Assembly: GCA_016205995.1 (NCBI GenBank)
Contig: JACQSJ010000009.1
Coordinates: 1 to 11,471 of the forward strand
Direction of reading: 5' to 3'
Length of the DNA stretch: 11,471 nt
From: Candidatus Uhrbacteria bacterium
Lineage (GTDB): Bacteria; Patescibacteriota; Patescibacteriia; UBA9934; GWF2-40-263
The translations under genes and the position numbers were made by a program. Below the pieces are notes generated by a model. It was given only the letters and a program-made list of their open reading frames with translations. It was not told the DNA's origin and did not search any database. Positions 1 through 6,151 of this stretch are shown one piece after another. The first letter of the stretch is position 1. Every line of letters starts with the position of its first letter.

Positions 1-43
1 GACCCTATCCTGTGTAGATATCGCTTCCCCCGAGCCAAGCAGG

Positions 44-75
44 ACGATCAGTCGAAAGACTGGTCGTTTTGATTT
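44..75 (+). terminator. Intrinsic terminator of a gene to the left of the window
   Basis: A 10-bp stem (44-53 with 58-67, one G-T wobble) closes a GAAA tetraloop and is followed on the plus strand by TTTTGATTT. The opposite strand has no T-run after the stem, so it should end a plus-strand transcript coming from outside the window. Frame 3 has a TAG at 15-17, about 26 bases before the stem, which may be the end of that gene. Too little of it is visible to identify. Confidence 0.75.
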
Positions 76-174
76 GTGATAAACTTGCAGTGAGAAAAGC
101 ACATAACCCGACCTGACACATGGATGTTCAACCCCAGGCGGATTCCACATCCATCAAACTCGATCACCAATTGT
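76..174. other. Short gene-free spacer with an 8-bp inverted repeat
   Basis: No gene is supported here. ATGGATGT (120-127) and its exact reverse complement (147-154) can pair around a 19-base loop. No T-run follows on either strand, so it is not a clear intrinsic terminator for the minus-strand gene that ends at 175. A weak extended -10-like sequence, TGATAAACT (77-85), lies on the plus strand, but nothing recognisable follows it. Confidence 0.35.
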
Positions 175-444
175 TCAGGAAGTCCGCTTCACCGTGACCT
201 GCCAGGTACGTGGTGATCCCGTATCATTAAACTCGTACCACTCGACCTCTGCCGTGAACGTCGCGGCGCAATCAGGACACGAGAGCTGGTACGTTTGATC
301 GGTGTCCTGTGTGGGCCACAGGTCGACCGCGTCCCATCCGCGAAGAAACCCAAAACGCTCGATGGCCTTGGTGGTTCGTTGCAGAAGATTGAGCGTTTCT
401 TGCGGGGGGAGGTGTCCGCATCGCGCACAGGAAGTATTTGACAT
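175..444 (-). CDS. Small protein with two CxxC motifs (putative zinc ribbon)
   Basis: This is an 89-residue protein of unknown function. It has CARC at residues 6-9 and CPDC at 56-59, the spacing expected of one zinc site formed by two knuckles. The rest is polar with aromatic residues (W41, W48, W70, W81), suggesting a small beta-rich domain. The frame stays open further upstream, but I chose the ATG at 444 because it gives a compact protein starting just before the first CxxC and keeps the start clear of the divergent xth gene, which begins at 467. An extended -10-like sequence sits 7 bases upstream of this ATG, so the mRNA may be leaderless. Zinc binding is inferred from the cysteine pattern. 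No family was recognised, and a role in nucleic-acid or protein binding would be a guess. Confidence 0.65.
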   Translation of the reverse strand: MSNTSCARCGHLPPQETLNLLQRTTKAIERFGFLRGWDAVDLWPTQDTDQTYQLSCPDCAATFTAEVEWYEFNDTGSPRTWQVTVKRTS

Positions 445-451
445 ATAGGAA

Positions 452-479
452 AGTGTATCAAATTCTATGGCCAAGCCAA
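452..479 (-). promoter_or_regulatory. Extended -10 promoter of the small CxxC protein gene
   Basis: On the minus strand TGATACACT (460 down to 452) fits TGn plus a -10 box (TACACT, 4 of 6 to consensus). It lies 7 bases before the ATG at 444, so transcription would begin at or next to the start codon. TTGGCT (479-474) sits 16 bases further upstream as a possible -35 box. The identical 9-mer TGATACACT precedes the gene at 4472. The divergent xth gene has only a weak TATCAA (456-461) overlapping this element. Confidence 0.5.
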
Positions 480-1273
480 CCATCAAACTCATCTCCTGGA
501 ACGTGAACGGCCTGCGGGCGGTGGTGCGCAAGGGCACGTTTATTCCGTTTGTACGCCAGCACGACCCAGCCATCTTGTGCTTGCAGGAAACGAAGGCCAA
601 TAGGGGTCAGGCGGAAATCGACCTCCCGCAGTACGAAGAGATTTGGAACTCGGCGGAGAAACCAGGCTATGCAGGCACCGCGATCTTTACCAAAGTAAAA
701 CCCCTTGCGATCACCTACGATCTCCCCAACGCCGACCCGAAGAAATTTGAAGACGGATTTGGCCAGCCACTCAAAGAAGGCCGTGTCATCACGATGGAGT
801 TCAAAGACTTTTTTCTGGTGAACGTCTACACACCCAATGCCAAGCGCGACCTGGCACGGCTGAAGTTTCGCCATACCACGTGGGATCCTGCCTTTCTCGA
901 GCACCTGAAAGAACTCGAACAAAAGAAACCCGTCGTGCTCTGCGGTGACCTCAACGTCGCCCACAAGGAGATCGATCTGGCTCGGCCAAAGGACAATCGC
1001 AAGAATGCCGGCTTCACGGATGAGGAGCGAGAGGGGGCAGATAACCTCGTTGCGGCAGGGTTCATCGACACCTTTCGCTACTTCAACCCGGACAAGAAAG
1101 ATGCCTACACCTGGTGGAGCACCTTCCAACACGCCCGTGAACGGAACATCGGGTGGCGAATTGACTATTTCTTTGTAAGCCCCACAATGAAGGAACATCT
1201 CATGAACGCCTCCATCCACGAGAACGTCATGGGCTCTGATCACTGCCCCGTTGAAATCCTTCTTCGTATCTGA
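467..1273 (+). CDS. xth: Exodeoxyribonuclease III / AP endonuclease
   Basis: This 268-residue enzyme of the exonuclease-endonuclease-phosphatase superfamily cuts DNA 5' to abasic sites and trims damaged 3' ends in base excision repair. All family motifs are present in order: WNVNGLRA (11-18), LQETK (39-43, metal-binding Glu41), YTPN (121-124, Tyr121), GDLNVAH (160-166, Asp161 and Asn163), RIDYFF (231-236) and GSDHCPV (256-262, Asp258-His259). Length is normal for the ExoA/ExoIII family and nothing essential is missing. The ATG at 467 is the only start that keeps the N-terminal strand leading into WNVNG. No Shine-Dalgarno is visible; an AGGA lies about 16 bases upstream, too far to serve. It heads a run with the ZIP gene (7 bases downstream) and the ABC-F gene. 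The link to those functions is not obvious and may only reflect genome compaction. Confidence 0.96.
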   Translation: MAKPTIKLISWNVNGLRAVVRKGTFIPFVRQHDPAILCLQETKANRGQAEIDLPQYEEIWNSAEKPGYAGTAIFTKVKPLAITYDLPNADPKKFEDGFGQPLKEGRVITMEFKDFFLVNVYTPNAKRDLARLKFRHTTWDPAFLEHLKELEQKKPVVLCGDLNVAHKEIDLARPKDNRKNAGFTDEEREGADNLVAAGFIDTFRYFNPDKKDAYTWWSTFQHARERNIGWRIDYFFVSPTMKEHLMNASIHENVMGSDHCPVEILLRI

Positions 1274-1280
1274 ACATCCT

Positions 1281-2051
1281 ATGACATTGATCTTCATCCT
1301 CATCGCTACAGCCAGTATTGCGGCGCTCTCCCTCACGGGCATCATCACACTCACGGCGCTCAAAAAGCACGTGCACGTGGGAATGCTCGCCCTTGTCGCG
1401 CTCTCGGCCGGGGCCATGCTGGGCAACGCGTTCCTGCACCTGCTCCCTGAAGCCATAGAACTTTCCCAAGACGGAGCCATCACGATCTTCACGGTGATGA
1501 TCCTGGTTGTCGGGTCTTTTGTTGCGTCGTTCTTGTTCGAGCAATTCTTCTTCTGGCACCATTGCCACAACGCCGACCATTGCGAGCCCACCGAAAAGCC
1601 CTTCGCCCACCTGGTCCTCTACTCAGACACAATCCACAACTTCATCGACGGTCTCATCATTGCCGCGGCGTTTAGCGTTTCCCCGGAGCTAGGAATCGCG
1701 ACGACCGTGGCAATCGCCCTGCACGAAGTGCCACAAGAGCTGGGTGACTACGCAGTTCTCGTACACGGCGGGTTCACAAAAATGCGCGCTGCGTTCCTCA
1801 ATGGCCTGGCCGCGCTCACGGTCGTTGTGGGCGGAGTCGTGGGATACTTCCTCGCCGGCTCCGTCGAGTGGGCGGTTCCTGTCCTCATCCCCATTGCGGT
1901 GGGTGGCTTCATCTATATCGCGGCAGCCGATCTCCTTCCCGAGCTGCGCCACAGCGCGACTCACGGAGGAAACCGATCGAGCATCCCCTTGCACTTCCTC
2001 GTATTCCTCACAGGCCTCATCATCATGATCGTGACGGCCATGATGGAATAG
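1281..2051 (+). CDS. ZIP family divalent metal transporter
   Basis: This 256-residue polytopic membrane protein of the ZIP (Zrt/Irt-like) family imports zinc or related divalent metals into the cytoplasm. The two diagnostic metal-site helices are HNFIDG (119-124) and HEVPQELGD (148-156). Around them I see hydrophobic helices at about 2-24, 34-54, 68-90, 109-132, 139-162, 172-192, 198-222 and 235-254. The loop before the HNFIDG helix carries HHCHNADHC (93-101), a His/Cys cluster that may bind metal. A His often found at the fifth position of the HExPHExGD motif is Gln here; from memory this variant is seen in prokaryotic members. The ATG at 1281, 7 bases after the xth stop, is preferred over one at 1251 because it starts directly with the first helix. 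The ABC-F gene follows after 4 bases, so the three genes are probably co-transcribed. Metal specificity cannot be read from the sequence. Confidence 0.92.
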   Translation: MTLIFILIATASIAALSLTGIITLTALKKHVHVGMLALVALSAGAMLGNAFLHLLPEAIELSQDGAITIFTVMILVVGSFVASFLFEQFFFWHHCHNADHCEPTEKPFAHLVLYSDTIHNFIDGLIIAAAFSVSPELGIATTVAIALHEVPQELGDYAVLVHGGFTKMRAAFLNGLAALTVVVGGVVGYFLAGSVEWAVPVLIPIAVGGFIYIAAADLLPELRHSATHGGNRSSIPLHFLVFLTGLIIMIVTAMME

Positions 2052-2055
2052 CCGT

Positions 2056-3864
2056 ATGCCCCACCCGCTTGTTGAGGGACGACATCTTACAAAGAGCTAT
2101 GGATTACAGGTTGTCCTCGATGACCTGTCTTTTTTGGTCACGGAGAAACAGAAGGTCGCACTCATCGGCCGCAATGGCGCGGGGAAGTCGACCCTGCTCA
2201 AGATCCTCACAAGGACGGAGCAGGCTGATGGAGGCGAGGTTCAGTTTTATCCCCTTGCCCGCGTGGGCGTGGTCGAGCAGCACGAGATCCTCCCGGGAAC
2301 GATCTCGACGCTCGCGTATCTTGAAGAGAAGAGTGAAAAGCCCGAGTGGACCGTTCGTAAGCACGCGGCACAATTCGGCCTGCGAGCCTCGCATTTGGCA
2401 CAGGCTCCCGCCCTTCTATCGGGCGGATACCAAATGCGCGTGAAGCTTGTCGCTATGCTCTTGCGCGAGCCCAATCTCCTGTTGCTCGATGAGCCCGTCA
2501 ACTACCTCGATCTCCAAACCCTCCTGTTCCTCGAGCGGTTCCTCCAGGATTACAAGGGGGCCTTTCTTCTGGCCGCCCATGACCGCACATTCCTCCAGCA
2601 CACCTGCACGGACACGTATGAGATCGAGCGCGGAGGGCTGACGGCCTATCACGGACCTGTCGACGAGTACCTTGCCTACAAACGTGAGCAGCTGGAATAC
2701 GAGCTTCGCACAAACAAGCGCCTCTCCCGAGAGATCGCCCACCACCAGGAGTTCGTCGACCGGTTCCGCTACAAGGCAAGCCTTGCTTCAAGGGCGCAGA
2801 GCAAGATCAAGCACATCGAAAAACTTCGCAACAAGATCTCCCACATCGATGCCGCCCTTGCCACGACTCGGATCTCGATCCCCTCCCCGCACGTCACGGC
2901 AGGTCCGGCTGTGCGAACACAAAATGTGTCCATCGGGTATGGGGACCATGTGGTTGCACACGGGATCGACCTGGAGATCGTGCGTGGAGAAAAGGTCGTC
3001 ATCGCCGGGGAGAACGGACGAGGGAAATCCACGTTGCTCAAGACCCTCGCCGGAGCGCTTCCGCAGCTTGCCGGCTCCATCAAATGGTGGCACAAGGCGG
3101 ACATCGGCTACTACGACCAGAAAACAGAGACGACCCTCGTTCCCAATGAAACCGTCCTCCACTATCTCACGCGCCTGGCTCCAGCAGAGGCTTCAGGGGA
3201 ACGCATCCTCATGATGGCCGGAAATTTTCTCTTTCGAAACGACGACCTCGACAAGCCGACGGAGGTGTTGAGCGGAGGCGAGCGTGCACGGTTGTGCCTC
3301 GCGGGAGTGTTATTGCACGAACACAATGTCCTGCTCCTGGACGAACCCACGAACCACCTGGACGTAGAGACGACTGAGGCACTCGCGCTCGCGCTGAAAG
3401 AGTACACAGGGACAGTCATCGTCATCTCGCATGCTCGCACCTTCGTCGACACGCTCGTCGATAAGGTTTTCGAGGTGCGCGCCGGAACCGTTCGGCGATA
3501 CATGGGTTCCTATGAACAGTACGTCGACGACCTGGTGGACCTCATGGAACAAAGCCTGCATGAGGAGGAACAGCCGGCTGTGTCCACCAACCTTCCTACC
3601 GAAGAACGCACTGAACTTCACATACAAATCAAGGAACACCAGCGCTCCCAGGAAAGAACCAATAAGCGCCTCGCTCTCCTCGACCGAGAAAAAAGCGAGA
3701 TCCTCGCCTATTTCTTCGATAATCCCACAGAATACTCCCCTTCCAAGTCCCAGCGACTGTCTGAATTGGACGAGGAACTTACCGGACTTGAAAAACAATG
3801 GCTCAAGGATCAAGAGCGTATCGACGCCTTGAGGTCACAGCTCCAGGGTCCGAGCTTGACATAA
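2056..3864 (+). CDS. ABC-F family ATPase (ribosome-associated, Uup/YheS-like)
   Basis: This 602-residue protein has two ABC ATPase domains in one chain and no membrane segments, the ABC-F layout. Domain 1 has Walker A GRNGAGKST (38-46), signature LSGGY (121-125), Walker B LLLLDEP (141-147) and switch His175. Domain 2 has GENGRGKST (318-326), LSGGE (405-409), VLLLDEP (425-431) and His459. Both sites keep the catalytic Glu (146 and 430), so both look active. Between the domains, residues about 205-265 form the charged helical linker with the FVDRFR and KASLASRAQSK motifs typical of ABC-F; in the family it reaches the ribosomal E-site and P-site tRNA. A charged coiled coil makes up about 515-595. 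ABC-F proteins act in translation by relieving stalled ribosomes, and some give antibiotic resistance; which role applies here is unknown. It is the last gene of the xth-ZIP-ABC-F run, and its final codons read TTG ACA TAA, which doubles as a consensus -35 box. Confidence 0.95.
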   Translation: MPHPLVEGRHLTKSYGLQVVLDDLSFLVTEKQKVALIGRNGAGKSTLLKILTRTEQADGGEVQFYPLARVGVVEQHEILPGTISTLAYLEEKSEKPEWTVRKHAAQFGLRASHLAQAPALLSGGYQMRVKLVAMLLREPNLLLLDEPVNYLDLQTLLFLERFLQDYKGAFLLAAHDRTFLQHTCTDTYEIERGGLTAYHGPVDEYLAYKREQLEYELRTNKRLSREIAHHQEFVDRFRYKASLASRAQSKIKHIEKLRNKISHIDAALATTRISIPSPHVTAGPAVRTQNVSIGYGDHVVAHGIDLEIVRGEKVVIAGENGRGKSTLLKTLAGALPQLAGSIKWWHKADIGYYDQKTETTLVPNETVLHYLTRLAPAEASGERILMMAGNFLFRNDDLDKPTEVLSGGERARLCLAGVLLHEHNVLLLDEPTNHLDVETTEALALALKEYTGTVIVISHARTFVDTLVDKVFEVRAGTVRRYMGSYEQYVDDLVDLMEQSLHEEEQPAVSTNLPTEERTELHIQIKEHQRSQERTNKRLALLDREKSEILAYFFDNPTEYSPSKSQRLSELDEELTGLEKQWLKDQERIDALRSQLQGPSLT

Positions 3865-3884
3865 ACGGCCTGACAGCGTAGTCT
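3856..3884 (+). promoter_or_regulatory. Promoter of the RGG/zinc-ribbon gene, overlapping the ABC-F stop
   Basis: A perfect TTGACA (3856-3861) lies over the last two sense codons of the ABC-F gene. After 17 bases comes a weak -10-like TAGTCT (3879-3884, 3 of 6). Transcription would start near 3891, giving a leader of about 20 bases before the ATG at 3912. The spacing supports a promoter; the poor -10 lowers confidence. Confidence 0.45.
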
Positions 3885-3891
3885 TCGGCGG

Positions 3892-3901
3892 TTGTTAACA
3901 A
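3892..3901. promoter_or_regulatory. 10-bp palindrome in the leader (possible operator)
   Basis: TTGTTAACAA is a perfect palindrome lying at the predicted transcription start, 10 bases before the ATG at 3912. Its position suits repressor binding, but palindromes of this length also occur by chance and no second copy was found. Confidence 0.25.
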
Positions 3902-3911
3902 ACACATTCTT

Positions 3912-4415
3912 ATGGCTTACGGACCAGGTAATTTTGGCGGCGGCAATCGTCGCATGGGAAACTCCTACGGGGGTGGACGCGGATCTTTCGGTGGAAACCG
4001 AGGGAGTTTTGGCGGCGGCTTTAACAAGCCAAGCTTTCCCGCACGATGCAACGAGTGTGGAAATTCGTGCACGGTTCCATTTAAACCAAACGGAAGTAAG
4101 CCAGTCTTGTGCCGCGATTGTTTCCGAGGGTCGGATTCCGGAGGCGGCTTTGAGCCCCGACGCGAGTTCGATCGAAAGCCCTCCTTTGGAGGCTTCAATG
4201 ATCGAGGCGATGATCGACCTCGCCGATCTCCGGCAGGTCCGGCACCGGTAGGTCCAAGCCTGAAATCCGAGATCCAGGCGATCAACCGCAAGCTCGACCA
4301 GATCCTCGCCATCCTAAACGACGCAACCGTTGAGTCGCAGGAAGAGGAAGCTCCAGAGAACACCTGGGAAGAAACAAAGGAGGCACCCGAGACCGAATCG
4401 ACAGACATCGAGTAA
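3912..4415 (+). CDS. RGG-like, CxxC-x17-CxxC zinc-ribbon protein with coiled coil and acidic tail
   Basis: This 167-residue modular protein probably binds RNA. Residues 1-40 are Gly/Arg/Phe-rich with RGSFGG repeats, like eukaryotic RGG boxes. Cys46, Cys49, Cys67 and Cys70 form a zinc ribbon of the pattern CxxC, 17 residues, CxxC, with VPFKP inside; I know this small domain from CPR bacteria and archaea (a CxxC-x17-CxxC domain family). A second Gly/Arg/Pro-rich stretch (72-116) follows, then an amphipathic helix with heptad spacing (117-137) and a Glu-rich tail to the end. It has its own promoter and terminator, so it is a single-gene unit. The helicase at 7567-8868 carries a similar RGG tail, and the two may share RNA substrates; that is inference. 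The exact function is unknown. The long antisense frame here is a by-product of composition. Confidence 0.85.
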   Translation: MAYGPGNFGGGNRRMGNSYGGGRGSFGGNRGSFGGGFNKPSFPARCNECGNSCTVPFKPNGSKPVLCRDCFRGSDSGGGFEPRREFDRKPSFGGFNDRGDDRPRRSPAGPAPVGPSLKSEIQAINRKLDQILAILNDATVESQEEEAPENTWEETKEAPETESTDIE

Positions 4416-4421
4416 ATGAAT

Positions 4422-4452
4422 AAGACACCCGACAAACGGGTGTCTTTGTTTT
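4422..4452 (+). terminator. Intrinsic terminator after the RGG/zinc-ribbon gene
   Basis: AGACACCCG (4423-4431) pairs perfectly with CGGGTGTCT (4437-4445) around the loop ACAAA; one more A-T pair (4422-4446) extends it. The tail is TTTGTTTT, a T-tract broken by one G. It lies 6 bases after the TAA of the gene at 3912. Confidence 0.9.
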
Positions 4453-4454
4453 CA

Positions 4455-4463
4455 TGATACACT
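4455..4463 (+). promoter_or_regulatory. Extended -10 promoter of the DUF2238-like gene
   Basis: TGATACACT matches an extended -10 (TGn then TACACT) and lies 8 bases before the ATG at 4472, directly after the preceding terminator. No good -35 is seen, as often with extended -10 promoters. The spacing implies a leaderless or nearly leaderless transcript. Confidence 0.5.
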
Positions 4464-4471
4464 AGCGACCT

Positions 4472-4915
4472 ATGCATCTGTTCAAACGCGCCTTCGTGGT
4501 TATCGGCCTCGTCCTTGGGATCCATATCATCTTGCTTCTGACCAACGGGTACGCGATCGACCAAATCGACACCCCCATGCACTTCCTTGGTGGGTTGGCC
4601 ATGGGGATGTTGGGACTTGCCGTACATCACTCGGCCACAAGCAAACATCAGGTCGAGCTCCTTCAACCAAACCCATCCCTGCCACGTCGGTCGCGACCGA
4701 CGTGGCCTGCCTGGTATCACTATCTCTTCGTCGTCGGGTTTGCCATGCTCGTGGGCATCGCCTGGGAGTTCCAGGAATTCGTCTTCGACCAAACTGTCAG
4801 TGTCTGGTTCGATTTTCCCAAGGCTCAAATCTCGCTTGCGGACACCATGAAAGATTTTCTCCTGGACTGGCTGGGTGCAAGCGTGGCGTTCTTCGTCTTT
4901 CGGAAACGTGTATGA
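4472..4915 (+). CDS. Four-helix membrane protein, DUF2238/YjdF-like
   Basis: This 147-residue integral membrane protein has hydrophobic helices at about 7-24, 36-52, 83-99 and 128-143. The conserved polar residues within or next to the helices resemble the DUF2238 (YjdF) family: DTPMHFLGG (33-41), WEFQEF (98-103) and DTMKDFLLDWLGA (124-136). The family has no established biochemical function that I know of. The Asp/His/Glu residues near the membrane could be catalytic or ion-binding, which is inference. The loop between helices 2 and 3 (about 53-82) is long and contains PRRSRPTW, encoded by a perfect 26-bp palindrome that looks inserted. The stop TGA overlaps the start of msrA in the sequence ATGA, so the two should be translationally coupled. 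That pairing hints at an envelope or redox-stress context but does not prove one. Confidence 0.8.
   Translation: MHLFKRAFVVIGLVLGIHIILLLTNGYAIDQIDTPMHFLGGLAMGMLGLAVHHSATSKHQVELLQPNPSLPRRSRPTWPAWYHYLFVVGFAMLVGIAWEFQEFVFDQTVSVWFDFPKAQISLADTMKDFLLDWLGASVAFFVFRKRV
4681..4706. repeat. Perfect 26-bp palindrome inside a coding region
   Basis: GCCACGTCGGTCG is followed immediately by its exact reverse complement, with TCGCGA at the centre. It is mostly G+C (20 of 26) and ends sharply on both sides, since 4680 and 4707 do not pair. It encodes PRRSRPTW in the loop between helices 2 and 3 of the DUF2238-like protein. It could form an RNA hairpin or a DNA cruciform, or be a protein-binding site or the trace of a small palindromic mobile element. 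Confidence 0.9.
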
Positions 4916-5412
4916 ACAAAAAACAGGCTGTGTTGGCCGGTGGGTGTTTCTGGGGACTCGAGGACCTGATCCGCCGGCAACCAGGAGTCATCGATACGGA
5001 GGTTGGATACGTGGGTGGCGACAACGATTATCCCACGTACGAAAACCACCCGGACCATGCCGAGGCGGTGCACATTGCCTACGATGCCGACACTACGTCG
5101 TACAAGCAGTTGCTGGACTTCTTCTTTCAGGTCCACGATCCAACCATGCTCAACCGCCAGGGCAACGACGTCGGATCCTCGTACCGGTCAGCGATCTTCT
5201 ACGGCAACGACGAGGAGAAGCGGATCGCCGAGGAGATGATCGATCTGGTGAACAGATCAGGGCGCTGGCCCAGGCCTGTCGTCACGACCCTCCAGCCGTT
5301 GACCGTGTTCTATCCCGCAGAGGACTACCATCAAGACTATCTCGTCAAAAACCCTGGTGGGTACACTTGTCATTTCCAACGAGGGGGAAGCTACTTGTCC
5401 GAGGGCAAATGA
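4912..5412 (+). CDS. msrA: Peptide methionine sulfoxide reductase A
   Basis: This 166-residue cytoplasmic enzyme reduces the S-form of methionine sulfoxide in proteins and free methionine, repairing oxidative damage. The signature GGCFWGLE (10-17) holds the catalytic Cys12 and the conserved Glu17. Other family features are the GYVGG segment (32-36), HAEAVHI (49-55), YRSAIFY (91-97), DYHQDYLVKNPGGY (138-151) and TCHF (152-155). Cys153 is the only other cysteine and the likely resolving residue, so this looks like a two-cysteine MsrA recycled by thioredoxin. No MsrB domain is fused. The start at 4912 overlaps the upstream membrane-protein stop (ATGA), and no Shine-Dalgarno stronger than GGA is present, which suits translational coupling. 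Its last 22 bases overlap the convergent pseudouridine synthase gene, and I see no terminator there. Confidence 0.96.
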   Translation: MNKKQAVLAGGCFWGLEDLIRRQPGVIDTEVGYVGGDNDYPTYENHPDHAEAVHIAYDADTTSYKQLLDFFFQVHDPTMLNRQGNDVGSSYRSAIFYGNDEEKRIAEEMIDLVNRSGRWPRPVVTTLQPLTVFYPAEDYHQDYLVKNPGGYTCHFQRGGSYLSEGK

Positions 5413-6104
5413 AGCGCTCGCTTCAAGTCGCGGACTTCCTTCGTTGAGAGTGGCCTCGTCTTTCCCGATGGAAGATCGCCGAGCTCAATGTTCATCACCC
5501 GCACACGCCGGAGCGCCTTCACCTCGTAGCCCAGTGCCTCACACATCCGACGGATCTGCCGGTTGCGGCCTTCCGTCAAAATAATCGAGAATCGGTTGTC
5601 GCCTATCTTTTTGACGACGGCCGGTTTTGTTTTTGAGCCAAGAATCATCATACCGTCGGCCATGGTGCGTAAGTCTTCGCGACGGACAGGCCGGTCAACC
5701 GTAACGATGTACTCCTTTTCATGATCGTAACGAGGGTGGGTGATGTGCTCGGAAAGCTCACCGTCGTTGGTCAAGATCAAGAGGCCGCTGGAAGCCACGT
5801 CCAGGCGACCGACCGGAAAGACGTGCGAGGGCAAATCAAGGAACGAGCGGACCGTGTCTTGCGCCCGCGGATCCACGGAGGTCATGATGCCGACGGGTTT
5901 GTGGAACGCGAGATAGATTTTGTCCGGTCGGACACAATTGATTCTTGTGCCAGAGACGATAATGTCATCTTGGTCATCCACTTGCAACCCCAGCATCGCC
6001 GCTTCCCCGTTCACCTTCACCTTCCCAGCCGCAATAAGCGCGTCCGCTTGTCTGCGCGAACACACCCCCCGCTCCGCCAAAAACTTGTTTAGCCGTGTTT
6101 TCAT
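5391..6104 (-). CDS. 23S/16S rRNA pseudouridine synthase, RsuA/RluB/RluF family
   Basis: This 237-residue enzyme isomerises a specific uridine of rRNA to pseudouridine. An N-terminal S4 RNA-binding domain (about 2-50, with RLNKFLAERGVCSRRQAD) is followed by the catalytic domain. The active-site motif PVGRLDVASSGLLILTNDG (97-115) contains the catalytic Asp102. HKPVG (68-72) and EGRNRQIRRMCEALGYEV (178-195) are also typical. The RIMN-like segment near 202-205 and the short C-terminus look closest to RluF/RluB types, but the target base cannot be assigned from sequence alone. The start at 6104 has a TATTAT -10-like box 9 bases upstream within a divergent promoter shared with the secreted protein at 6152. 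The last 22 bases overlap the 3' end of msrA on the other strand. Confidence 0.94.
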   Translation of the reverse strand: MKTRLNKFLAERGVCSRRQADALIAAGKVKVNGEAAMLGLQVDDQDDIIVSGTRINCVRPDKIYLAFHKPVGIMTSVDPRAQDTVRSFLDLPSHVFPVGRLDVASSGLLILTNDGELSEHITHPRYDHEKEYIVTVDRPVRREDLRTMADGMMILGSKTKPAVVKKIGDNRFSIILTEGRNRQIRRMCEALGYEVKALRRVRVMNIELGDLPSGKTRPLSTKEVRDLKRALHLPSDK

Positions 6105-6110
6105 ATCGCT

Positions 6111-6119
6111 GTTATAATA
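6111..6119. promoter_or_regulatory. Divergent promoter with overlapping -10 boxes
   Basis: On the plus strand 6113-6118 is a perfect TATAAT serving the secreted protein at 6152. On the minus strand 6119-6114 reads TATTAT (5 of 6), 9 bases before the pseudouridine synthase ATG, with TTTACG 18 bases upstream as a possible -35. One A/T-symmetric core can therefore serve both directions. The plus side has no clear -35. Confidence 0.6.
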
Positions 6120-6151
6120 GACCCTAGATGGTTCAAACGTAAAATAACTCT

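Noticed and set aside
86..126. Possible small SRP RNA, from a GTCAGGTC match on the minus strand
   Set aside because: Only eight bases agree with the conserved SRP helix; the GGAA tetraloop and the asymmetric loop are missing.
120..154. Inverted repeat as terminator of the CxxC gene
   Set aside because: The 19-base loop is long and no T-run follows on the minus strand.
120..197. 25-codon plus-strand ORF starting at the inverted repeat
   Set aside because: It overlaps the end of the minus-strand CxxC gene, has no family resemblance, and its start is preceded by C, unlike all trusted starts here.
438..443. TTGACA as -35 of xth
   Set aside because: A 17-base spacer puts the -10 directly against the start codon at 461-466 (AATTCT, poor match), so transcription would begin inside the gene.
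1251..1280. Earlier start for the ZIP protein (ATG at 1251)
   Set aside because: It adds ten polar residues encoded inside xth, while the ATG at 1281 begins directly with the first membrane helix and follows the xth stop.
1369..1380. 12-bp palindrome CACGTGCACGTG in the ZIP gene
   Set aside because: It results from a His-Val-His-Val codon repeat and needs no other explanation.
458..1591. Long minus-strand open frame opposite xth and the ZIP gene
   Set aside because: It lies antisense to two well-supported genes, has no recognisable motif, and its composition is that of a mirror of their codons.
3965..4828. Long minus-strand open frame opposite the RGG/zinc-ribbon and DUF2238-like genes
   Set aside because: It crosses a good plus-strand terminator and two genes with clear domains; no family motif is seen.
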